6,093 nt of DNA from an uncultured Atopobium sp. (GCA_916720015.1 CAKAPZ010000061.1:1-6093), one strand, 5' to 3'; counted from the first letter of the stretch, positions 1 through 5,532 are shown. Notes: generated by a model not told the origin, from the letters alone. Numbers and translations: made by a program.

Positions 1-586
1 GTGCAACATGAACACCGCGGTCTGCCATCTCTGCACAGAACTCTGGAGCACCATCGCGCTCTGGAGCAATAGCAATCTTGGCAATCCAGCCGTCAGCACG
101 CTCCTGCCACTCATCAAAGACCTCTACATCTGGATCAAGGAAGTACGCAGGATTCTGGGCACCCTTGTGTTTCTCGGTAAAGAAAGGTCCCTCTAGGAAG
201 ATGCCCTGGATGCGAGCAGCATCAATACCGTTTGCCGCAATTCCCTCTGCTGCATCAGCAACGGACTCACAAGCATCACCAGTCTGCTGAACGCTTGCGG
301 TTAGTGTTGTTGGAAGCCAAGAAGTTACACCGTTAGAGAGCAGGCCCTGAGCAATCTCAATGACGCCATCAGGATCGCAATCCATGATGTCATGGTCCAG
401 GAAGCCATGGATATGTGTATCAACAAGGCCAGGCGCTACCCAAGAGCCCGTACGGTCAACAATCTCACACTCTGGCTTCTCTTTAGTAAAGTGGCCAAAT
501 ACACCGTCTTCTACGAGCAAATATCCTGGACCAGAAGTTGCTCCTGGCAAAAAGAACTTATCTGCTTTAACTGCAAATGTACTCAT
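1..586 (-). CDS. nagA: N-acetylhexosamine-6-phosphate deacetylase (NagA/AgaA), partial: N-terminal 195 residues
   Basis: This is an amidohydrolase-superfamily enzyme that removes acetate from GlcNAc-6-P or GalNAc-6-P in the cytoplasm. The frame is open from the ATG at 586-584 to the window edge, so only about the first half of the usual ~380-400 residues is present. Visible landmarks are a short N-terminal beta region (residues 1-50), then APGLVDTHIHG (51-61) with the metal-binding His-x-His at 58 and 60, HDIMD (65-69), the TSWLPT strand (88-93), and LEGPF (131-135) with metal-ligand Glu132 followed by KGAQNP (141-146), all typical of Gram-positive NagA. A GAGG ribosome-binding site lies 5 nt before the ATG. 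The gene follows agaS by 57 nt, and that gap holds a terminator-like hairpin. The pairing with agaS rather than a nagB-type deaminase suggests the physiological substrate is GalNAc-6-P (AgaA role), but the sequence cannot separate AgaA from NagA specificity. Confidence 0.93.
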   Translation of the reverse strand, partial: MSTFAVKADKFFLPGATSGPGYLLVEDGVFGHFTKEKPECEIVDRTGSWVAPGLVDTHIHGFLDHDIMDCDPDGVIEIAQGLLSNGVTSWLPTTLTASVQQTGDACESVADAAEGIAANGIDAARIQGIFLEGPFFTEKHKGAQNPAYFLDPDVEVFDEWQERADGWIAKIAIAPERDGAPEFCAEMADRGVHVA

Positions 587-593
587 ACGTACC

Positions 594-620
594 TCAATCA
601 TTCTCAAAAGGACGCGCCAT
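594..620 (-). CDS. possible 8-codon leader mini-ORF (MARPFEND) before the deacetylase gene
   Basis: An ATG at 620-618 is preceded, 8 nt upstream, by AAGAAGG, a better Shine-Dalgarno match than the one of the following gene. It opens an 8-codon frame that stops with TGA at 596-594, overlapping the GAGG ribosome-binding site of the deacetylase gene. This is the geometry expected for translational coupling. The ATG sits in the loop of a hairpin (606-634) that would also mask its own Shine-Dalgarno. The frame is one base out of phase with the deacetylase. No family resemblance can be claimed for such a short peptide, and it may be chance. Confidence 0.22.
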   Translation of the reverse strand: MARPFEND

Positions 621-634
621 AGGCACGCCCTTCT
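606..634 (-). terminator. terminator-like hairpin between agaS and the deacetylase gene
   Basis: In the transcript, GGGCGUGCC pairs with GGCGCGUCC (nine contiguous pairs, two of them G-U) around a UAU loop, followed directly by UUUU. The stem can be extended by A-U pairs using the AAGAA just upstream. It begins about 10 nt after the agaS stop codon. The form is that of a moderate intrinsic terminator or attenuator, but the U-tract is short and a same-strand gene follows immediately, so partial read-through is expected. It could instead act as a 3'-end stabiliser or translation control element. Confidence 0.45.
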
Positions 635-643
635 TAGTAATTC

Positions 644-1810
644 CTATAGTGAGTGAATTGTAACACCCTTAACCACTCGATTAACCTGACCAGTTGGAGA
701 AGGTGTATCCGGTTTGTTATTGACACGAACTGAGTTCAAGAGTGCCACCACTTGAGCAACCATTACAAAAGGCAGTGCCAAATAAGGTGCTGGTAGAGGC
801 TCTGTGAATACTGGAAGACTAAACGTTCTTCCCGTAAAGTTTGTTGTCCCCTCTTGCTCAATACCAATAGTCAGAGCAGCAATCTGGTCCCCCTTAATCT
901 CGTCAAGAATATCCAGATCATATTGACGCGTATAAGGATTATTGGAAACAAAATCAAACACCAGGGTGTGCTCGTCGACAAAAGACTTTGGTCCGTGGCG
1001 ATATCCCATTGAGGAATCCCACGACGTTGCATTAATACCAGCAGCAAGTTCCAAAATCTTAAGCTGTGCTTCATGAGCAAGGCCCACAAAAGGACCGGAG
1101 CCCAGATAGGTAATGCGGTTGAAATCGCTCTTAAGCCACTCGGCAATCTCTTCCTCGCGCTCAATTACCTGCCTACCCAGCTCAGCAGCATCAGAAATCC
1201 AAGCCTTCTTCTGCTGGTCATCGGCACTATCAAAGACAAGCGTTGCAAGAAGTGTCATGCAGCTATAAGAGCCGGTCATGGCAAAGCCCTGGTCATTTGC
1301 ACCAGGAATAAGCAGGAGCAATGTGTCGTCTTTACCTGCGGACTCAACGGCAAGTTTTCCCTCAGGAGCGCAGGTAATATTGATGAGCAAAAGATTTTTG
1401 ACAATCTTGCGAGCAATATTTACTGCAGCAAGACTCTCTGGACTATTACCAGAGCGCGCAAAAGAAACCAGGACCGTTGGATCTTCTGGATCAAGGCTGC
1501 CATAAGGATCAGAAACAATATCAGTAGTTGCAACAGACGCAAACTCAAAAGAGCTCTTCTCGCCATGAGAACGAAGATACGGAGTAATGGTATCGCCTAC
1601 ATATGCCGAGGTACCTGCACCCGTAAAGACCACGCGCGTACGACGTCCCTCACCAAGATTGCAAGCACGCTCTACAAACTCTTTAATTGCAGAAAGGTTC
1701 TCCTGATAAATGCCAAAGGTAGACTCCCAAAGCTCAGGCTGCTGCTTAATTTCGGCAGTTGTAATATGAGCGCCTAGTGCCTTTAGCTCTTCCTGGCTCT
1801 TCTTAAACAT
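644..1810 (-). CDS. agaS: AgaS-type SIS-domain galactosamine-6-phosphate deaminase/isomerase
   Basis: This 388-residue cytoplasmic protein has two SIS (sugar isomerase) domains, the size and architecture of AgaS (~385 residues). In the Aga pathway AgaS converts galactosamine-6-phosphate to tagatose-6-phosphate and ammonia; older annotations call it a tagatose-6-phosphate ketose/aldose isomerase. SIS 1 covers roughly 55-200, with the phosphosugar-loop motif FTGAGTSAYVGD (62-73) and FARSGNSPES (117-126). SIS 2 covers roughly 230-365, with YLGSGPFVGLAHEAQLKILE (235-254) and MGYRHGPKS (268-276). The C-terminal stretch NNKPDTPSPTGQVNRVVKG (364-382) is characteristic of the subfamily. The ATG at 1810 has AGAAGG 7 nt upstream and starts only 22 nt after the gntR stop, so the two genes are almost certainly co-transcribed. 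Its position between an amino-sugar PTS and a deacetylase supports the assignment. A glucosamine-specific role is possible but less likely. Confidence 0.9.
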   Translation of the reverse strand: MFKKSQEELKALGAHITTAEIKQQPELWESTFGIYQENLSAIKEFVERACNLGEGRRTRVVFTGAGTSAYVGDTITPYLRSHGEKSSFEFASVATTDIVSDPYGSLDPEDPTVLVSFARSGNSPESLAAVNIARKIVKNLLLINITCAPEGKLAVESAGKDDTLLLLIPGANDQGFAMTGSYSCMTLLATLVFDSADDQQKKAWISDAAELGRQVIEREEEIAEWLKSDFNRITYLGSGPFVGLAHEAQLKILELAAGINATSWDSSMGYRHGPKSFVDEHTLVFDFVSNNPYTRQYDLDILDEIKGDQIAALTIGIEQEGTTNFTGRTFSLPVFTEPLPAPYLALPFVMVAQVVALLNSVRVNNKPDTPSPTGQVNRVVKGVTIHSL

Positions 1811-1832
1811 TGATATCCCTTCTTACAGCTGT

Positions 1833-2561
1833 TTAACTGCGTGTATGTACAATCTTGTATCTAAATTGATCAGCGCGAGCCACACTTAAGGTGAACTCAA
1901 CAATACTGTTTCTGTCGTTGTAGGTTGTACGCGTAAGGCTCAACACAGGTGAGCCCTCAGAAATTTGCAATAAAGTGGCGTCATCCGAGCGAGCAATTGA
2001 AGCCTTGAACTCCTCTTCTGCTACACCAATCTTTATGTTGTAGTCTTCTTCAAAAATTTGGTAGAGAGATTTTTGCTCAACATCATGAGCAGTAAGCGAG
2101 AAAAACTGTGAAACTGGAAGATACGTTACTTCCAGCATCATAGGCACGTCATCGGCACTTCTTAAACGCTTGATGCGGAAGAGTTTCTCGCCAAGAATAA
2201 CGTGCATATGCTGGGCTAAGAACTTATTAGCCTCAATAGTGTCAAACTCCAGAATAGTTGTCTTAGGAACTCGACCTAACTGACGCTGCTGGTCAGTAAA
2301 GCTATAGCCTCCCATAAGGTCTGTTGCACGTTCAGAGACGTCTGCAACAAAGGTACCGCGGCCACGTTGACGGTAAATGAGCCCCATGTGTTCAAGCTCT
2401 TGCAGGGCCAGTCTTACCGTGGTGCGAGAAAGTCCATAGGAATCGGAGAGCTCTCGCTCAGAAGGAAGTGGATCGTCTGGATCCATCTCGTTCTCAATAC
2501 GATAGCGCAGCATGTTTGCAAGCTGCTCGTAGAGTGGCTGTCTTCCCATAAACGCTGTCAT
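1833..2561 (-). CDS. GntR/HutC-family transcriptional regulator (NagR/AgaR-like)
   Basis: This 242-residue repressor-type protein has an N-terminal winged helix-turn-helix (about 8-75) and a C-terminal UTRA effector-binding domain (about 95-236). The DNA-binding half shows the GntR signature LPSERELSDSYGLSRTTVRL (32-51), then LALQELEHMGLI and the wing QRGRGTFV (65-72). The UTRA part includes KLFRIKRLRSADDVPMMLE and YLPVSQF, with a conserved SPVLSL strand (204-209). Family members such as NagR/YvoA and DasR bind an amino-sugar phosphate and release their operators; the same effector class is likely here, probably GalNAc-6-P or GalN-6-P. The ATG at 2561-2559 is preferred because AGGAG lies 7 nt upstream; a TTG one codon earlier (2564) is a worse fit. 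The gene begins directly after an intrinsic terminator, with no room for its own promoter in the 55-nt gap, so its supply depends on read-through or on a promoter within the EIID gene. The probable target is the dyad at 6053-6064, giving autoregulation. Confidence 0.9.
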   Translation of the reverse strand: MTAFMGRQPLYEQLANMLRYRIENEMDPDDPLPSERELSDSYGLSRTTVRLALQELEHMGLIYRQRGRGTFVADVSERATDLMGGYSFTDQQRQLGRVPKTTILEFDTIEANKFLAQHMHVILGEKLFRIKRLRSADDVPMMLEVTYLPVSQFFSLTAHDVEQKSLYQIFEEDYNIKIGVAEEEFKASIARSDDATLLQISEGSPVLSLTRTTYNDRNSIVEFTLSVARADQFRYKIVHTRS

Positions 2562-2573
2562 CAAAACTCTCCT

Positions 2574-2608
2574 ATAAAAGACGGGTGCCCACTAAGTGGA
2601 CACCCGTC
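2574..2608 (-). terminator. strong intrinsic terminator between EIID and gntR
   Basis: The transcript forms ACGGGUG-U-CCAC / GUGG-G-CACCCGU around a UUA loop (12 pairs including one U-G), with one further C-G... closing pair at the base (2580/2608). The stem is followed by CUUUUAU. It starts 8 nt after the EIID stop codon. The U-tract leads straight into the AGGAG ribosome-binding site of gntR, so termination here would separate the five membrane/PTS genes from the regulator and enzyme genes. The opposite strand lacks a matching T-tract, so it is directional. Confidence 0.85.
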
Positions 2609-2616
2609 GCACTTAC

Positions 2617-3696
2617 TTAACCCCAAATATATGGGAGAACGCCAAAGCCAGAACCTAGGAGTGCAATTACCAGAAGCAGGCAGATGCACATGATTGGAGT
2701 CCAGTTACGCTTTGCCATGAGATAGTACAGGCAAAGGGTAAGAGCCAGTGGGATAAGCTTTGGGCAAACGCCGTCGAGGATCTTCTGGATGTCAATGGAG
2801 ACAGGAGAAGTGACTTCCTCGCCAACAGTTACCAGGTTAACACCGTTGCCAACTGGAGCAATAGCAGTGGTGCCGTCCTTGCCGTCAGCAGTCTTGCCGC
2901 CGATGAACTTAACGGACTCAGGATTCTTCTTGTAGTCAGAATAAGAACCCTCAGCAAAGAGTGCCTTGTCATACTGACCAGAAGCAAGCTGCTCGTCAGA
3001 AAGAGTTACCTGAGAAAGAACAACGCTGTGTGTCTCACCGTTAGGGATATTTGCGCCAGCGCCAAGCTTGGTTCCACCGTAGCAGACAACCAGGCAGCCA
3101 ACAACAAAGACGCCCAGGATAGAAGCAGCACGAGTGAACTCTTTTGCGTTCTCGGTGAGCAGGGTAATTGCGTCAGTACCCATCTTGTAAGAAAGATTCA
3201 TCAGCCAATAACGTACAGCAAACTGTGCGATGTTGAAGATGATAAGGAACAAGAATGGTGCAAAGACATTGCCAGAAATTGCCATGTTAGAGGTAATACC
3301 AGCAGTAATTGGAACAAGGGTGAACCAGAACAGTGCGTCACCAATGCCGCCCAGAGGACCCATTGCAGAAACGCGGACTGCACGAATGGTTGGGATATCC
3401 AGCTTGTTCTGCTCAAGGGAGAGAACAATACCCATAACAAAAGTGACCAAGAATGGGTGGGTATTGTAGAACTCAAGGTTGTGACTCATGGAAGCAGCAA
3501 GGTCATCCTTGTTGTCGCCGTGAATCTTCTCAAGACCAGGAAGGATACCGTAGAGCCAACCAGCTGCCTGCATTCTCTCGTAGTTGAAGGAAGCCTGCAG
3601 GAACAGGGAGCGCCATACCATCTTGTTGAGCGTCTTCTGATCAAGTGGCTCAGCAGGAGTGGTGTTTTGATAAGTATCAGGAATATTAAATGCCAT
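2617..3696 (-). CDS. PTS mannose/N-acetylgalactosamine family EIID component, with long extra segment
   Basis: This 359-residue integral membrane protein forms the sugar channel together with EIIC. The EIID signature is clear: MVWRSLFLQASFNYERMQAAG (26-46), an SHNLEFYNTHPF segment (71-82), and AMGPLGGIGDALFWFTLVPI (111-130). Membrane helices are likely at about 120-137, 145-165, 190-206, 312-328 and 335-352. Typical EIID proteins (E. coli ManZ, AgaD) are about 260-290 residues; the surplus lies between about 207 and 300, a polar Gly/Asp/Lys-rich stretch between hydrophobic helices that probably projects outside the membrane. The true start is ATG 3696-3694 (MAFNIPDTYQ), which has GGAGGTGA 8 nt upstream. 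The longer in-frame start at 3735 would add a leucine-run read from the end of the EIIC gene and is rejected. The start overlaps the EIIC stop by 11 nt, indicating translational coupling. A strong terminator follows. Confidence 0.93.
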   Translation of the reverse strand: MAFNIPDTYQNTTPAEPLDQKTLNKMVWRSLFLQASFNYERMQAAGWLYGILPGLEKIHGDNKDDLAASMSHNLEFYNTHPFLVTFVMGIVLSLEQNKLDIPTIRAVRVSAMGPLGGIGDALFWFTLVPITAGITSNMAISGNVFAPFLFLIIFNIAQFAVRYWLMNLSYKMGTDAITLLTENAKEFTRAASILGVFVVGCLVVCYGGTKLGAGANIPNGETHSVVLSQVTLSDEQLASGQYDKALFAEGSYSDYKKNPESVKFIGGKTADGKDGTTAIAPVGNGVNLVTVGEEVTSPVSIDIQKILDGVCPKLIPLALTLCLYYLMAKRNWTPIMCICLLLVIALLGSGFGVLPYIWG

Positions 3697-4492
3697 CTTC
3701 GAAGTCACCTCCAGCAACAACAGCAGGAGCAGCATTCTTCATCTTGGTCTGGAGCTGGTAATCCCAGAATGCGATACCAAAACCGATGAGAGCAAGAAGC
3801 AGAAGTGCTGGACCAGAGAGCTCAGGAATGCTGATAAATACGATTGCAGCTGCAAAGCCCATGAGGAAGAAGCCCCAAAGCTCGCGAGAAACCATAACCT
3901 TCAGCAGGATTGCAAAGCCGACGAAGCGCATCATGCCACCAGCGACGGACAGTGCATTCATGAGCCACTTTGGAATTGCCGTGGTGATCTGAGTACCAAA
4001 TGCAGCGCCACCCAGGAAGAACAGGGTAACAATGACACCAAAGAAGAGACCAAGGGCAGCCATTGCGCCGTAGTTAATACGAGCAATTCCCTTAGGATCA
4101 GCCTTCTCTGCGTATGCATCAGCAGTTGCCATTACAGGGGACATAATGGTAAAGATGATGGTTACTGCATACTGACCAAGCAGGGAGAATGGAATTGCTG
4201 CAGCTACAGCAGCCATTGGCTCAAGCTTAGTAGTGATTGCAAAGACTGCAGACATAATGCCGCCAATAACAGCATTAGGTGGCTGTGCACCACCAACAGG
4301 CATGTTACCGATGGTCATAAGCTGATAGGTACCACCAACAATGAGACCAGTCTGAACGTCACCAAGAATCAAACCAACCAAAAAACCAGTTACGATTGGC
4401 TGGTAAAGAGACTCGAGGAAACTAAACTGATCGATGCCAGCGATAAACGCAACGATGAAAATTAATAACACCTGAATAGGGCTAACATCCAT
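3686..4492 (-). CDS. PTS mannose/N-acetylgalactosamine family EIIC component
   Basis: This 268-residue polytopic membrane protein is the permease partner of EIID in the mannose-type (ManXYZ/AgaVWEF) PTS. It begins MDVSPIQVLLIFIVAFIAGID (residues 1-21, first helix) and carries the family-typical LGDVQTGLIVGGTYQLM (43-59) and IGNMPVGGAQPPNAVIGGIMS (61-81). Further hydrophobic helices fall at about 94-118, 141-166, 188-200, 207-222 and 228-243, followed by a short charged cytoplasmic tail. Length matches the family. The start at 4492 is chosen because an almost perfect AAAGGAGGA lies 6 nt upstream; the longer frame from 4519 would contain that ribosome-binding site. The 138-nt gap before it carries competing hairpins. 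The last codons overlap the EIID start. The wording of the sequence fits an AgaW-like permease better than a glucose/mannose ManY, but substrate cannot be read from it alone. Confidence 0.93.
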   Translation of the reverse strand: MDVSPIQVLLIFIVAFIAGIDQFSFLESLYQPIVTGFLVGLILGDVQTGLIVGGTYQLMTIGNMPVGGAQPPNAVIGGIMSAVFAITTKLEPMAAVAAAIPFSLLGQYAVTIIFTIMSPVMATADAYAEKADPKGIARINYGAMAALGLFFGVIVTLFFLGGAAFGTQITTAIPKWLMNALSVAGGMMRFVGFAILLKVMVSRELWGFFLMGFAAAIVFISIPELSGPALLLLALIGFGIAFWDYQLQTKMKNAAPAVVAGGDFEDGI

Positions 4493-4498
4493 CTTAAC

Positions 4499-4507
4499 TC
4501 CTCCTTT
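4499..4507 (-). promoter_or_regulatory. near-consensus ribosome-binding site deciding the EIIC start
   Basis: AAAGGAGGA sits 6 nt before ATG 4492-4490. It is inside the longer open frame from 4519, which is therefore not the translated start. It is the strongest ribosome-binding site in the operon. Confidence 0.85.
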
Positions 4508-4524
4508 CAAACACACCATAACTA

Positions 4525-4621
4525 CCGATGACGATGATCGGCAGACTATCCGAATACCTTTGCCAACCTGCTAGAAACGTTGCACCATTGCAACTTTTTG
4601 TAATCTCTACCAGGAAGTTGC
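4525..4621 (-). other. structured EIIB-EIIC spacer with competing hairpins
   Basis: In transcript order the spacer has GCAACTT (4621-4615), AAGTTGC (4596-4590), TGCAACG (4584 onwards) and a CCGAT/ATCGG stem (4541-4525). The second element can pair with the first (7 bp, 18-nt loop) or, within GTTGCA-ATGG-TGCAAC, with the third (6 bp, 4-nt loop), but not with both at once. No U-tract follows on the coding strand, so this is not an intrinsic terminator. Its likely role is control of RNA processing, stability or EIIC expression; that is inference. Confidence 0.4.
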
Positions 4622-4630
4622 GCGCAAAAC

Positions 4631-5113
4631 TTACTCGAATAGCTTTGAGATATCCTCGACCGGGGTCGTAGGAACACGCCTAATCTCTAGAGTCACCCCC
4701 AATTCCTGAAGCTCACGGAAGGCAGCGACGTCCTTATCGTCTACCGCCACACTTGTGGCGACCTGTCGCTTTCCCTCAGCCATGTGCATATTGCCGATGT
4801 TCACCTTTTTAATTGGAACACCGCCCTTGACCAGAGTGAGGACATCCTCTGGATTCTCGGCAACTAAGAAAATGTGCTGGCTTGCTGAAGCCTTGTGGAT
4901 AACATCGATAGTTTTCTGGAGCGTAAAGTACCTGGTTGCAACACCATTTGGTGCAGCCATATCCATGAGGCCCTGACGCATCTTATTGCCTGCGACCTCG
5001 TCATTAGCAACAAGGATGAGATTTGTTCCAAGGGTACCGTTCCACTGAGTAGCAACCTGACCATGAATCAAACGATTATCGATTCGAGCAAGCTTGATAT
5101 CTGGTTCTCCCAT
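4631..5113 (-). CDS. PTS mannose/N-acetylgalactosamine family EIIB component
   Basis: This 160-residue cytoplasmic phosphotransfer protein takes phosphate from EIIA and passes it to the sugar during EIIC/EIID transport. The active-site signature LARIDNRLIHGQVATQW spans residues 8-24, with His17 as the phosphorylated residue. The later stretch VNIGNMHMAEGKRQV (104-118) and the C-terminal LGVTLEIRRVPTTP (138-151) are typical of the hexosamine-type members (AgaB/AgaV-like). It is a stand-alone EIIB rather than an EIIAB fusion like E. coli ManX. I chose the ATG at 5113-5111 because AGAGGAG lies 8 nt upstream. A GTG at 5140 would extend the protein by 9 residues, but those codons encode the ribosome-binding site and part of a hairpin. 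It is separated from the YajC-like gene by 95 nt of structured RNA. Confidence 0.94.
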   Translation of the reverse strand: MGEPDIKLARIDNRLIHGQVATQWNGTLGTNLILVANDEVAGNKMRQGLMDMAAPNGVATRYFTLQKTIDVIHKASASQHIFLVAENPEDVLTLVKGGVPIKKVNIGNMHMAEGKRQVATSVAVDDKDVAAFRELQELGVTLEIRRVPTTPVEDISKLFE

Positions 5114-5121
5114 AACAAGTT

Positions 5122-5128
5122 CTCCTCT
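5122..5128 (-). promoter_or_regulatory. ribosome-binding site deciding the EIIB start
   Basis: AGAGGAG lies 8 nt before ATG 5113-5111 and about 4 nt after a strong hairpin (5133-5152). It argues against the GTG at 5140 as the start. Confidence 0.75.
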
Positions 5129-5132
5129 CTTT

Positions 5133-5188
5133 GCACGCACACTTGTGCGTGCTATCTGCGATTTTCATCGCACTACTCGCAACTTGCG
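5133..5188 (-). other. tandem hairpins between the YajC-like gene and EIIB
   Basis: Three stems follow one another in the transcript. The first is a weak CGCA/TGCG stem (5188-5178). The second is a perfect 6-bp stem TGCGAT-GAAA-ATCGCA (5172-5157) capped by a GNRA-type GAAA tetraloop. The third is a perfect 8-bp GC-rich stem GCACGCAC-AAGT-GTGCGTGC (5152-5133). The last two are 4 nt apart. None is followed by a U-tract, so these are not terminators. The position, just upstream of the EIIB ribosome-binding site, suggests an RNA-processing or stability element that sets different levels for EIIA-YajC and EIIB-EIIC-EIID. Confidence 0.55.
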
Positions 5189-5208
5189 CTGCGTGTTTTA
5201 CTGCAAAT

Positions 5209-5499
5209 TTATTTATTGTTGGAAACGCTGATTAACGCCCAACGATCCAACGTGATGACCACATTTGGAGCAAACTCAACATCTACTGTTTCTTTTTTGA
5301 CGTTCTTAACTACGCCATACATTCCGCTGTTAGTCTTAACTTTCTGACCTGCATGAAGATTCTTCAGAAACTCTGAAGTTGTTCCCGCCTTTTTGGAAGA
5401 GGCTCTCCAAACAAAGAAGGAATAAATAAGGCCCAAAATTACTAAGAACGCGAGAAGAACAATGGATGAAGCAAGAATGTTCTCTGCTAGATTTGCCAT
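5209..5499 (-). CDS. YajC-like single-pass membrane protein encoded within the PTS operon
   Basis: This 96-residue protein has one N-terminal membrane helix (about 9-31, hydrophobic run SSIVLLAFLVILGLIYSFFVW), then a short basic linker and a small beta-rich YajC domain (about 46-92) with the pattern LKNLHAGQKVKTNSGMYGVV (45-64) and APNVVITLDRWAL (77-89). Canonical YajC is an accessory subunit of the SecDF-YajC translocase. Here there is no secD or secF nearby; the gene lies between EIIA and EIIB, as in some glycosaminoglycan or hexosamine PTS loci of Gram-positives, where its role is not established. A membrane helper of EIIC/EIID is a reasonable guess only. The second ATG, 5499-5497, is the likely start because AAGGAG lies 6 nt upstream; the first ATG (5505) directly abuts that site. 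The gap from EIIA is 33 nt. Confidence 0.85.
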   Translation of the reverse strand: MANLAENILASSIVLLAFLVILGLIYSFFVWRASSKKAGTTSEFLKNLHAGQKVKTNSGMYGVVKNVKKETVDVEFAPNVVITLDRWALISVSNNK

Positions 5500-5505
5500 G
5501 TGCAT

Positions 5506-5511
5506 CTCCTT
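5506..5511 (-). promoter_or_regulatory. ribosome-binding site deciding the YajC-like start
   Basis: AAGGAG touches the ATG at 5505 with no spacer but lies exactly 6 nt before the ATG at 5499. Normal spacing therefore selects the second ATG, removing Met-His from the N-terminus. Confidence 0.75.
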
Positions 5512-5532
5512 AACTCAACAACAAAACGCTAC

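Noticed and set aside
1073..1777. Long plus-strand open frame (234 codons) opposite agaS
   Set aside because: It is the mirror of a well-supported gene, has no recognisable domain, and its composition (Arg/Lys/Cys-rich, no folded pattern) is that of a shadow frame.
3697..3735. N-terminal extension of EIID beginning with a leucine run
   Set aside because: The leucines come from reading the Ala/Val-rich end of the EIIC gene in another frame; the good ribosome-binding site lies inside this stretch and points to the ATG at 3696.
3028..3789. Plus-strand open frame (253 codons) opposite EIID and the end of EIIC
   Set aside because: It lies entirely over conserved EIID/EIIC coding sequence, shows no motif, and runs across two real genes; it is best explained as an antisense shadow.
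4579..4599. Hairpin followed by TTTTT on the plus strand, looking like a plus-strand terminator
   Set aside because: No plus-strand gene ends there; the same bases are better read as part of the minus-strand spacer structure.
4600..4612. TGGTAGAGATTACA on the coding strand as a second GntR operator
   Set aside because: Only one half-site matches (TGGTA); the other half is broken, so it is too weak to call.
4895..5347. Plus-strand open frame across EIIB, the spacer and the YajC-like gene
   Set aside because: No domain resemblance; it crosses two supported genes and a structured spacer on the other strand.
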